Virus record (IMG/VR): IMGVR_UViG_3300042888_001972
Location: 25,272 to 89,271 of that record
DNA length: 64,000 nt
Strand: one strand, 5' to 3'
Source: a virus
The notes under the pieces are model-generated. The model searched no databases, was not told the DNA's origin, and saw nothing but the letters and a program-made list of their open reading frames with translations. The translations under genes were made by a program, and so were the position numbers. This document shows positions 8,099 to 15,399 of this stretch, piece after piece (the stretch's first letter is position 1; every line of letters starts with the position of its first letter).

Positions 8099-9631
8099 AT
8101 GAAAAAAATAGAACAAAAAATTCAACAGTTAGAAACAACAATCCTTGAAAGTCACGTACTTAAGGAAAAAAATCTGTTGATTACAGAAATGAAGAAAATA
8201 GGAATTGAAAAATTACCTTACTCTTATTCAGCCTTGAAACAATTCATCGACCCCGAAACGATGGAATTTCACTACAACAAACATTATAAGGGATACGTGG
8301 ATAAATTAAATGATGCTCTCTCAAAGAAAAAATACGGGGATTTAGAATTAGAACAAATCATAAAAACAATTAGTCGATTTGATAAAACAATTCGTAATAA
8401 TGCCGGTGGGGCTTTTAACCACGCATTATTTTGGAATATGTTGTCACCAACACCCACAAAACTTAAAGGAGAACTTTTAAATAAAATTACCAAACAATAT
8501 GGTAGTTTTCCTAACTTTAAAAAAGAATTTGAAAAAATTGCAAAAGAACGATTTGGTTCGGGTTGGGTATGGTTAGTTTTAACATCAAGAAATACTTTAA
8601 AAATTATGTCTACTCCAAATCAAGATAATCCACTAATGAATGTTATCGAAGGTGGTGGATTCCCGTTGTTAGGATTAGATTTATGGGAACACGCTTACTA
8701 TCTAAAGTATAGGAATAAAAGAGATGAGTACATCTCAAACTTTTGGAAAGTTGTAAATTGGGATTTTGTTTCTAAATTATATGAAATGAAAACTGAAACA
8801 AAACTTTTAGAGTCCACAAAAATAAAACTAATATTGAGTGAGGGTAAATCAGAAATGTGTTCATCAGATGAAAACGAATTTTATAGAAAGTTATTTAACA
8901 CTAACGAAGATGTTAAATGGATTTACATGAAAGGTATCGATAAAATCATGAGAGAAGTTTTTTCTGAGAATTATGTTGAAAATCCTCCTAATAACCAAAT
9001 GTCAGGTGTTTATGATTTAGAAGGAACAGGGAGGTCAATAATTAATAAATTAAATACAAATTATACAACATTCTGTATTTTATTAAATGATTTAAATCAA
9101 GTTATTAATAAATTAACAAAAAACGCACCAATTAATTTTAAAAATAAAAACACAGAAGAACAAAAGAAAGAAGCTTTAAGATTTATTTCCGCAATTAACC
9201 ATTATAAATTTAAAATATTTAATCGAGAGAGTTCAACATTTCAAAACTTGTTAAAGGTCTTAATTGAAAAAGATGCCGCGGGTTCAAAACGTGAAGAAAT
9301 AACAGCTTCAATATTGAGAAGATATTTTGGTAAAGGAGTTAAAGTTGAAATTGTCGGTGAACTTGGAAGTAAAAAAGACGCGATTAGTGGAATTGATTTA
9401 GAAATAACCAAAGATGGTGTGACCAAAACCGCTCAAGTTAAACCCTTCCGAGAGAAAAAAATGACAGATGATGGTATTTTACTCGAAGGGACTGCAAGTG
9501 TAAAGATTTATAAAACCGATTTAATGGTTTTTCAAAAAGGGAAAAATGTTTTAGTTTTTGATAAAAAACCAATAATAGTTAATGGTAATTTCCTTTTTCC
9601 ATTGGACTCATTATTATATGATATACAATAA
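8099..9631 (+). CDS. Mn-type superoxide dismutase fused to a PD-(D/E)XK-like nuclease domain
   Basis: 510 residues. Residues about 35-228 are a complete Fe/Mn superoxide dismutase. The metal ligands are H58 (in METMEFHY context), H108 (FNHALFW), D194 and H198 (DLWEHAYY). The second-sphere Tyr is at 66 (GYV), and GSGW is present. Glycine at 104 and the NQDNPL motif with Q175 are the Mn-type signature. A linker (TKLLESTKIKLILSEG, about 234-249) resembles the terminal targeting peptides in this genome. The C-terminal domain has helix E399-E400, then SGIDLEI with D433 and QVK with K448, a PD-(D/E)XK-like arrangement with Gln in place of the acidic residue. The enzyme would convert superoxide to peroxide; the fused domain may cut DNA. 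The TATTTATA box upstream suggests late expression and perhaps packaging. The dismutase call is firm, the nuclease call moderate. Confidence 0.87.
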   Translation: MKKIEQKIQQLETTILESHVLKEKNLLITEMKKIGIEKLPYSYSALKQFIDPETMEFHYNKHYKGYVDKLNDALSKKKYGDLELEQIIKTISRFDKTIRNNAGGAFNHALFWNMLSPTPTKLKGELLNKITKQYGSFPNFKKEFEKIAKERFGSGWVWLVLTSRNTLKIMSTPNQDNPLMNVIEGGGFPLLGLDLWEHAYYLKYRNKRDEYISNFWKVVNWDFVSKLYEMKTETKLLESTKIKLILSEGKSEMCSSDENEFYRKLFNTNEDVKWIYMKGIDKIMREVFSENYVENPPNNQMSGVYDLEGTGRSIINKLNTNYTTFCILLNDLNQVINKLTKNAPINFKNKNTEEQKKEALRFISAINHYKFKIFNRESSTFQNLLKVLIEKDAAGSKREEITASILRRYFGKGVKVEIVGELGSKKDAISGIDLEITKDGVTKTAQVKPFREKKMTDDGILLEGTASVKIYKTDLMVFQKGKNVLVFDKKPIIVNGNFLFPLDSLLYDIQ

Positions 9632-9643
9632 CGTTTAACAATA

Positions 9644-9651
9644 TATTTATA
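9644..9651 (+). promoter_or_regulatory. TATTTATA box 3 nt upstream of gp13-like gene
   Basis: TATTTATA is followed by GTT and the ATG at 9655. The same box with the same GTT spacer precedes the minus-strand gene at 15383. Confidence 0.5.
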
Positions 9652-9654
9652 GTT

Positions 9655-10782
9655 ATGGCAGTTATACCGGAACCAGAAAGAAGTAAAATTTATACAAGAG
9701 TCAAACATCAATTAGGTGCTCCACTTAGAAGTGTTGAACTTGAAGATGAAATGATGGACTCATTAATGGAATTATCTATTGGAGACTACGAAGAATACGT
9801 TCTTCAGTGGTTAATAGATAGTCAATGGGTTAATTTAGTTAACCTAAACATGAATGAGAAATCAGTTGCAAAAGCATTGATTACTCGAACAATGGATTTT
9901 GAACAACAATTTAGTTATTCATATTCAAAAATTGTAGGTCTTCAAACAGAAGGTCCATGGGTTTTGAAGAAAGATTATTTTATCTTAAGTGCAAATACTC
10001 AAACATACGAAATCCCTGCAGGTCGTGAGGTTAATGAATTATTATGGTTTAGTGATAGACCATGGAATGCATTTGGATTAGGTGCCACTGCCGGTGGATT
10101 TGGTGCTGGTATAGGTCTTGGAGCTAATGAGGCGGGATTCGCACAAATGGGAAATCAAGGTTCTTACTTTATGATGTCAGGTTTTGATTATCTTGTGAGA
10201 ATGCAAGAGGCAAATGTCTTGAGTAGAATTTTAGGAGGTTCACTTACCTATAGAATTACCGGATTACCTGATGGTAAGAAAAATATTCATTTATACAATA
10301 CACCGGGAGGAAGATTTAATTGGAATAATATTAACGGTTATGTGGGTAAAGCGGTGTGGTATTGGTATTATGATGTATCACCTGATAATAGAGCGGATTG
10401 TTTAAAAAATAATCCCGATGTAATTAAATTACCTTCGGATGTTCCAATGGATAATTTATCTTGGGAAGATTTAAACATACCAGGTCAACAATGGGTTAGA
10501 AGATGGTTTACCGCGTATTGTAAAGAAACGTTAGCAAGAGTTAGAGGAAAATATAGTGGTAATCTTAAAACACCTGATAGTGAATTAACTATGGACTATA
10601 CATCCTTATTAACTGAATCAAAAGATGAAAAAACTAAATTAATTGAAGAATTAACAGGTGCTGAAGGATGGTTAACAAGATTAAGACCAGAAAAAGTGAT
10701 GGAACGAGAGGCATTAATTGCGGAAAACTTAAACAAACAAATGAAATTTAGAGCAATGCCTCGACAAATATACGTAATATAA
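9655..10782 (+). CDS. Neck protein gp13-like (head completion)
   Basis: 375 residues. The N-terminus (VKHQLGAPLRSVEL, then a helix ending GDYEEYV) matches the conserved start of T4 gp13 (RRLGAP..VELT..., Y.EYH). The middle has a glycine-rich loop (about 140-165) and the end has WVRRWFTAYCKETLARVRGKYS, the counterpart of the gp13 helix that follows NRWVKDYATALAKE. gp13 closes the portal and joins head and tail. The C-terminus is longer than in T4, with a charged helix. A host-independent TATTTATA box lies 3 nt from the start codon. The next gene begins 1 nt after the stop. Confidence 0.85.
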   Translation: MAVIPEPERSKIYTRVKHQLGAPLRSVELEDEMMDSLMELSIGDYEEYVLQWLIDSQWVNLVNLNMNEKSVAKALITRTMDFEQQFSYSYSKIVGLQTEGPWVLKKDYFILSANTQTYEIPAGREVNELLWFSDRPWNAFGLGATAGGFGAGIGLGANEAGFAQMGNQGSYFMMSGFDYLVRMQEANVLSRILGGSLTYRITGLPDGKKNIHLYNTPGGRFNWNNINGYVGKAVWYWYYDVSPDNRADCLKNNPDVIKLPSDVPMDNLSWEDLNIPGQQWVRRWFTAYCKETLARVRGKYSGNLKTPDSELTMDYTSLLTESKDEKTKLIEELTGAEGWLTRLRPEKVMEREALIAENLNKQMKFRAMPRQIYVI

Positions 10783-10783
10783 C

Positions 10784-11119
10784 ATGGCAATAATTAAATC
10801 AATACCATCAAGAAAAATAATAAACGGATTAATAATTGATTCTTCAGAAATTTCTGTAGTATCAGAATTGGATTATAAAACCAATGGTGAAAGTTGTATT
10901 ATTGTTAGAGGAGTATCTCAATCAGTAATCACTTTAAACTCAATAACAACTGACCATGTTGTTATAAAATCAATGACTAAAGTCACAATTAAACCTGATG
11001 TCGGAAAAATAGATGAAGATTATGATGAATTAGTTGCCGACCAATATGCATGTATCGAATTTAGATTTGTTGGTGGTAATTGGTATATTCTATCATCCGA
11101 TGGTTTAAAACAATCATAA
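10784..11119 (+). CDS. Small beta-rich virion-type protein, unknown function
   Basis: 111 residues, starting 1 nt after the gp13-like stop, so co-transcribed. Alternating hydrophobic strands, two Cys residues and an aromatic end (FVGGNWYILSSDG) suggest a compact beta sandwich, like many small decoration or fibre proteins. No family is recognised. A strong bidirectional terminator follows at once. Confidence 0.55.
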   Translation: MAIIKSIPSRKIINGLIIDSSEISVVSELDYKTNGESCIIVRGVSQSVITLNSITTDHVVIKSMTKVTIKPDVGKIDEDYDELVADQYACIEFRFVGGNWYILSSDGLKQS

Positions 11120-11150
11120 AAAAAAAAGTGGTCCTAAGACCACTTTTTTT
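11118..11150. terminator. Bidirectional rho-independent terminator
   Basis: A GTGGTC stem (11128-11133), CTAA loop and GACCAC stem (11138-11143) are flanked by A and T runs that extend the stem. It sits between the convergent gp13 group and DNA polymerase gene and can serve both. The polymerase stop codon is inside the T run. Confidence 0.9.
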
Positions 11151-13875
11151 ATGCTATTACCTTTAATTTTTCTTCCCAACCTTCTTCGGCTAAGTCATAC
11201 ATATAATCAGGAGATAACCCTCGTTTTTCCCAATATTTTAATTCTTGTTCTGTAACATCTAGAACATCTTCTTGTAATCTGTCTTGAGACCCTTCATCCA
11301 ATGGATGTCCATTTATCAACTCACATTGTGATTTTGTAAAGATACCTCTTTTTTCGGGGTCATTAACTAATAAGTTGTTTCTAACTTCATCTTGGAAAAC
11401 CACCATTAAAGGTTGTAATTTCTTATTGAATGTGGTTACCGCTCTTGCAACGTTATAGTCCCCTTTTAAATCAGGATTATCATCTAAGATATTCTTATCT
11501 AACATATAACAATTTAATTGAACTCCATCACCTTTTTTCTGAACATCACCGTGAGATGCTCTAAGTCCATTATTCACATACATAATAACATCCCCCAAGT
11601 TAACTTTTAAGTTTTCCTGTAATGCTAATTCCATATGGGCCATTCTTGACATACTATTACCTGCTTTTGTTTTAGTGGATAATCGTTTCTTATAATCATC
11701 TAATGATAATTTAACTCTAGCTCTTTGAGCTACCTTACTTAAAGAAATTTCTTTATCATAAATTTTTTGTAAGTATTCATAATAATATTCAACAAACGCC
11801 TGTCCTTTCCCTTCTAACAATAACTTAATCCCTTTATCTAAAAACTCCTCAATGTACAGTGGTAATTTTTTAGATTTAATTGAGTTACCGGTAAGTTTTA
11901 TTTTACCTTTAGAATCCATAACCGCATAATTCTTACGAGCTAAGTTGATAGTTGAGGGCCAAACACCATCAGTATCAAGTGCCATCTCACCTCTCATAAA
12001 AACATCATTATACTCCGCAACATCCGCCTCAGGTCCATAATATTCTTTACCCTCTTTAACCTTCCAATTCAATCCACGACCAACATAAACTCTATCATTC
12101 GCTTCGTCCGGTGTGGAGAAGTTAACACCATCCGTATCCATTACTAACGGGGTGTATCCTTTTGACATAAAGAACTTAATCATTTGACGAAGATATTGTC
12201 TACCGGTACAGGTAATCTGTTCTCCCATATACATATCTCCCCAAGCGTATACCTGTGGTGCCGACAATGCTCCGAACATTGAGTTAATGAAAATCTTAAT
12301 CGGTAATTGTTTATTACCATATGATTCTGATTTCGCCCTGTCTGTTTCGTAAAACTCCTCAGCCAATTGTTTGTATTTAATACGAGTATTACGGAAATAA
12401 GTCAACATACCTTTCATTGCACCTGTTACATCACAATCAGGGAATACATCGTGTACTAACTGAATTGAGGGGTATAGGGAACTAAAATCGAGTTTTAGGA
12501 CATTCTTACTATAACCAACTTTTAATAGTCTTGAAAGACCTCCTACGAAGTCAGTCTTAGATTCTTTTGCCGGTATCGCAATCCCATGTTTATAAGACCA
12601 AGCTAACATTAACATTTTCCATAATGTCGCCGTACCCATAGTTGAAACCCTTTCATATGTTGTTGGAATCATTGCCGCCAACAAGAATGAACCTTGGTTA
12701 AACTCTTGGTCCACCTTAAGGGTTTCATCTAAGTCATCGTCAAGATACCTCTCAACTAACTTATCTCCTGTAGTTTTTTCGTAAGTATCAGTTCTTCTCT
12801 CACAAATCCCATCAATCTTAGAATCAACACCAACTTTTTTATAATTACCATTAGTTGTGTTTAACCAAAACTCTTCTTTGTTTGCATAAAATGGACCAAT
12901 ATCCAAGTGGTCAATATAAACACGACTCGGAGATTCTGCATTAATATACTTGGTAATATATTTTAAACCAGCTGCTTTAATACTTGAGTTGATAGCTTGA
13001 GCTCTACGAACCGCATGAATAATGTCAATTACATTATAACCCCAAATAGAAGTTTGAGTATAAATCTCAACCTCATTTGCCAATTTTAACATACCATCTT
13101 TACGAGTATAAGAATGGTTAGGGTTTAATGATTTACAAACTTTCTTTAAATCAATTCCCAATATCTTACTTCTCTCAAATATCCAATGCCAGTCAAAGTT
13201 TGCTGAGTTATACCCACCAATAATAGATGGTTTAAGTTCGTTGATTACTTTGAAGAATTCAATGATTGCTCCCTTCTCTTCATTCTCATCAGTACATTCG
13301 ATTACTCTGTGGTAACCTTTATTGGTTTTAATTCCAATCATGAAGATACGACCGTCCTTAGGTTCAAGTGAGGTCGTCTCCAAGTCATATACCATTCGAG
13401 TAACCTCGTTATAGTTTTCAAACCCTTTAAATAATCTCTTTTCTTTGGATACAAGGTATTGTTCCACCGGAGATAGAAGTGTTATCTTATCCTTGGATTT
13501 GTCCCCCCACGGGTCACATCCACCATCCCTAAAGAATTGGATAAGTTCTCGGTAACCTTTCATCGATTTAACTAAAAACGTTAAACCTTTTTCGAGACGT
13601 TCGTTTCCATGAGTTTCTAATTTTTCAATTATAATCCCATACTTAGTCATCGCCTCTTTCTGAGCGGCTTTCGAATCATTATAAAATTTTAGATTTCTTA
13701 AATCACCTACCCAAGCGAACGGGGTAAAAGTGTCTTTACGGATTTCTTTCCCTTTTCCGGGAATCTCCTTAATTTTGTAGATACAGTTGTCTCGGTAATC
13801 ATACTCGATGGCAACTATAAATTCTTCCGGGTCATTCCCATGTAGGAATGACTCAATTTCTTCACTGTTAATCAT
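11149..13875 (-). CDS. Family B DNA polymerase (gp43-like)
   Basis: 908 residues, the size of T4 gp43. The exonuclease domain has Exo I YDLETTSLE (about 163), Exo II GGYNSANFDWHW (about 219) and an Exo III-region helix near 280. Polymerase motif A is KLDFSSLYPSI (about 461), motif B is KIFINSMFGALS (about 527) and motif C is MDTDGVNF (about 579). All catalytic acidic residues are present, so it is an active proofreading replicase. Motif C is DTDG, as in T4-like enzymes, and not split or interrupted by an intein. It is transcribed alone. A TATTTATT box lies 64 nt upstream, but no host-type promoter was found. Confidence 0.95.
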   Translation of the reverse strand: MINSEEIESFLHGNDPEEFIVAIEYDYRDNCIYKIKEIPGKGKEIRKDTFTPFAWVGDLRNLKFYNDSKAAQKEAMTKYGIIIEKLETHGNERLEKGLTFLVKSMKGYRELIQFFRDGGCDPWGDKSKDKITLLSPVEQYLVSKEKRLFKGFENYNEVTRMVYDLETTSLEPKDGRIFMIGIKTNKGYHRVIECTDENEEKGAIIEFFKVINELKPSIIGGYNSANFDWHWIFERSKILGIDLKKVCKSLNPNHSYTRKDGMLKLANEVEIYTQTSIWGYNVIDIIHAVRRAQAINSSIKAAGLKYITKYINAESPSRVYIDHLDIGPFYANKEEFWLNTTNGNYKKVGVDSKIDGICERRTDTYEKTTGDKLVERYLDDDLDETLKVDQEFNQGSFLLAAMIPTTYERVSTMGTATLWKMLMLAWSYKHGIAIPAKESKTDFVGGLSRLLKVGYSKNVLKLDFSSLYPSIQLVHDVFPDCDVTGAMKGMLTYFRNTRIKYKQLAEEFYETDRAKSESYGNKQLPIKIFINSMFGALSAPQVYAWGDMYMGEQITCTGRQYLRQMIKFFMSKGYTPLVMDTDGVNFSTPDEANDRVYVGRGLNWKVKEGKEYYGPEADVAEYNDVFMRGEMALDTDGVWPSTINLARKNYAVMDSKGKIKLTGNSIKSKKLPLYIEEFLDKGIKLLLEGKGQAFVEYYYEYLQKIYDKEISLSKVAQRARVKLSLDDYKKRLSTKTKAGNSMSRMAHMELALQENLKVNLGDVIMYVNNGLRASHGDVQKKGDGVQLNCYMLDKNILDDNPDLKGDYNVARAVTTFNKKLQPLMVVFQDEVRNNLLVNDPEKRGIFTKSQCELINGHPLDEGSQDRLQEDVLDVTEQELKYWEKRGLSPDYMYDLAEEGWEEKLKVIA

Positions 13876-13939
13876 TTGTTTTATTTAGGAGTGGTTTATT
13901 GGCAATCACTTAGTTGTGAAGTTTACCTTACTCATCGTA

Positions 13940-13947
13940 AATAAATA
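13940..13947 (-). promoter_or_regulatory. TATTTATT box 64 nt upstream of DNA polymerase gene
   Basis: Same box as at virion genes but farther from the start codon; it may be fortuitous in AT-rich DNA. Confidence 0.25.
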
Positions 13948-13980
13948 TAATGAATAAAAATCGATTGTCAAATTATGAAA

Positions 13981-14006
13981 AAAAAAATCCCCCAAAAGGT
14001 GGGGGA
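13981..14006 (-). terminator. Rho-independent terminator of the 37-aa peptide unit
   Basis: On the minus strand CCCCC, a 7-nt loop and GGGGG are followed by A and a run of nine T. It ends the small unit that starts at the promoter at 14168-14198. It lies upstream of the polymerase gene and insulates it. Confidence 0.85.
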
Positions 14007-14011
14007 AGTTA

Positions 14012-14125
14012 TTAATAAATTATTTTTTTGTGTTTTGGTTTTCTGTTATAATTTTTTTTACTTTTTTGAATTAATGGTCTTGACGCCATCCATATCTCTT
14101 GCATTGTAAAGGTAGTTGTTTTCAT
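14012..14125 (-). CDS. Small basic peptide (37 aa), own promoter and terminator
   Basis: A minus-strand ORF, ATG at 14125, encodes 37 residues starting MKTTTFTMQEIWMASRP and ending in a Lys/Asn/Tyr-rich basic tail (KSKKNYNRKPKHKK). Nothing is homologous by eye. Its reality rests on context: a host-type promoter begins about 43 nt before the ATG, and a strong terminator begins 6 nt after the stop, which makes a complete monocistronic unit. The stretch 13876-14229 holds only this unit and flanking promoter boxes. A small early host-takeover peptide is possible; function is unknown. Confidence 0.55.
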   Translation of the reverse strand: MKTTTFTMQEIWMASRPLIQKSKKNYNRKPKHKKIIY

Positions 14126-14167
14126 GATTTGTGTAGGTGTTTATATGATTGTTTCATTTTGACAGGA

Positions 14168-14198
14168 CAAAAGTAATACTTTAATTTGAATTACACAA
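14168..14198 (-). promoter_or_regulatory. Bacteroidota-type promoter for the 37-aa peptide
   Basis: On the minus strand TTG (14198-14196), 20 bp and TACTTTTG (14175-14168) match the Bacteroidota primary sigma consensus TTTG/TTG-N19/20-TAnnTTTG. Confidence 0.65.
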
Positions 14199-14217
14199 GA
14201 ATTTATAAAAAAAAATA

Positions 14218-14225
14218 TATTTATA
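14218..14225 (+). promoter_or_regulatory. TATTTATA box 4 nt upstream of the 190-aa gene
   Basis: TATTTATA then AGTT then ATG at 14230. Nearly the same arrangement as at 9655. It overlaps the upstream side of the divergent host-type promoter. Confidence 0.45.
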
Positions 14226-14229
14226 AGTT

Positions 14230-14802
14230 ATGAATCAATTAATAAAAAATATACTTAGGGAATTTGTTGATAAAATAGTTTCTTTTGAGGTTGTTGGTAA
14301 TTATTTAACGGAAGAAAATGGTGAAAAGTTTATCCCAACAATTAGTCAAGAAGTTAGACAACTAATCAAATCAAGATTATCTTTTATTAATCCATTTATA
14401 GGTGTTTTTGTTGATAAAAAAACTGGTGCGGAAAAAAAGATAGAATTTGAGATTATCCCGACAAAACATTATTTGGATAGGTTATACAGAAAAGACGACC
14501 CTAAATACGCAAATAACCAAAAATTAACTAATCCGTTCCCTTTGGAAGGTCTCAATTTTTTATACGATAATAGGGATAGATTGGCCGAAGAAATAATGAC
14601 AAAAAGAATTAATGATGGTGATATTGTTGCGGTTAAAAGATATTATGATACACTTTATTCTGTTGTTGTTTCTTTAGATAGAAAGAATACAAAAAACATA
14701 CCTCTATATCAACTACATTTAAAAACACAAATCAAAGGAGATAATTTTTACGGAAAACGAGGACAAAAAGAATTAAAAATTAAAAACCCCTCAAATAATT
14801 AA
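14230..14802 (+). CDS. Hypothetical protein (190 aa) with amphipathic N-terminal peptide
   Basis: The protein begins MNQLIKNILREFVDKIV, an amphipathic helix of the kind seen at the ends of other proteins here. A core follows with FEIIPTKHYLDRLYRKDDP (about 78-96), a helical middle and alternating strands YSVVVSLDRK and YQLHLKTQIKG. The H-x-x-x-R helix followed by strands faintly recalls small toxin-like RNases, but no family can be assigned. The last codons lie inside the terminator hairpin, so the stop codon is at the base of the loop. Likely late and possibly virion-packaged, by the box and N-terminal peptide. Confidence 0.6.
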   Translation: MNQLIKNILREFVDKIVSFEVVGNYLTEENGEKFIPTISQEVRQLIKSRLSFINPFIGVFVDKKTGAEKKIEFEIIPTKHYLDRLYRKDDPKYANNQKLTNPFPLEGLNFLYDNRDRLAEEIMTKRINDGDIVAVKRYYDTLYSVVVSLDRKNTKNIPLYQLHLKTQIKGDNFYGKRGQKELKIKNPSNN

Positions 14803-14810
14803 GGGGTTTT
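14783..14810. terminator. Bidirectional rho-independent terminator
   Basis: AACCCCT (14785-14791) pairs with AGGGGTT (14802-14808) across a 10-nt loop, with A and T runs outside. It ends the plus-strand 190-aa gene and the minus-strand transcript that starts near 14951. Confidence 0.85.
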
Positions 14811-14951
14811 TTATTTAGTACACTAACCTTTCGTGTTGTACTTTCGATTTACGCTTGGTAGGATAATCCAAGTAATCCACTTAATCACCATCGTTAGATG
14901 TACTCGCTGTATTTAAAATACCCACTCGTTTTCAATTAAGATTTTTTAATT
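14785..14951 (-). ncRNA. Candidate small RNA: promoter-to-terminator unit without a convincing ORF
   Basis: A near-perfect host-type promoter at 14958-14988 points left and a strong terminator stands about 165 nt downstream. The transcript holds no ORF longer than about 22 codons. It can form local hairpins, for example CTTGG with CCAAG around ATTATCCTA, GTATT with AATAC, and an imperfect AGTAC/GTACT stem just before the terminator. Two tiny ORFs (22 codons from an ATG, 21 codons from a GTG) overlap in different frames, so a micropeptide mRNA remains possible. It is not a tRNA. Function is unknown. Confidence 0.45.
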
Positions 14952-14957
14952 CTTTGA

Positions 14958-14988
14958 CAAAGATACAACTTAATTTGAACTTGCCAAA
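14958..14988 (-). promoter_or_regulatory. Bacteroidota-type promoter for candidate small RNA
   Basis: On the minus strand TTTG (14988-14985), 19 bp and TATCTTTG (14965-14958): an exact match to TTTG-N19-TAnnTTTG. Confidence 0.75.
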
Positions 14989-15005
14989 CTTATTTTATTT
15001 TTTTT

Positions 15006-15383
15006 TTAACAACAAGCAGTTTCTGAAATAAAACTTGGTTGAACATTAATATAAAGTTCTTCTCTAATTGGAAGAATTAAATTACCTTCGTCATTCTTAA
15101 TTAAGAATTGACCCTCATATCTACCCGGAGTGTTAGTATCTCGGGAGGTAAATTTAAAGTAAATGTAGTATTCAGGAGATGCTCCGTCAGGTAAAATTAA
15201 ATTTACAATTTCGGCGGGAGCGGACACTATTTTAGGAATACCCGTCTCCACGTCAATCATTGTAAAAAATATTGTAGATACCTCTAAATCTTGCATAAGT
15301 TGTTGGTATCCGGCTCTACCGTCCTTAACAACTTGCATTTTCAATACAGGTAATGTTGCGTTTTGTTTGATATAAAATTCCAT
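15006..15383 (-). CDS. Small virion-type protein, unknown function
   Basis: 125 residues starting MEFYIKQNATLPVLKMQV and ending in two cysteines. The strand-rich pattern STIFFTMIDVETG, then IVNLILPDG, YYIYFKFTSRDT, RYEGQFLI and LILPIREELYINV recalls N-terminal domains of phage baseplate or receptor-binding proteins that begin with an immunoglobulin-like sandwich (BppU-N-like). A TATTTATT box 3 nt upstream puts it in the late, virion class. It is followed directly by glycosyltransferase genes on the same strand to its right, so it is the last gene of that run by position but with its own box. Confidence 0.5.
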   Translation of the reverse strand: MEFYIKQNATLPVLKMQVVKDGRAGYQQLMQDLEVSTIFFTMIDVETGIPKIVSAPAEIVNLILPDGASPEYYIYFKFTSRDTNTPGRYEGQFLIKNDEGNLILPIREELYINVQPSFISETACC

Positions 15384-15386
15384 AAC

Positions 15387-15394
15387 AATAAATA
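15387..15394 (-). promoter_or_regulatory. TATTTATT box 3 nt upstream of the 125-aa gene
   Basis: TATTTATT, GTT, ATG on the minus strand. It lies inside the short gap after the glycosyltransferase operon. Confidence 0.45.
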
Positions 15395-15399
15395 TATCG

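Noticed and set aside
14803-14950. Readthrough ORF joining the GTG frame across TAA in the small RNA
   Set aside because: It would need an in-frame TAA to be decoded; TAA is used as a normal stop by many genes here.
14785-14951. tRNA gene in the minus-strand promoter-terminator unit
   Set aside because: No acceptor stem, anticodon arm or T-arm (GGTTCRA-type) arrangement could be drawn.
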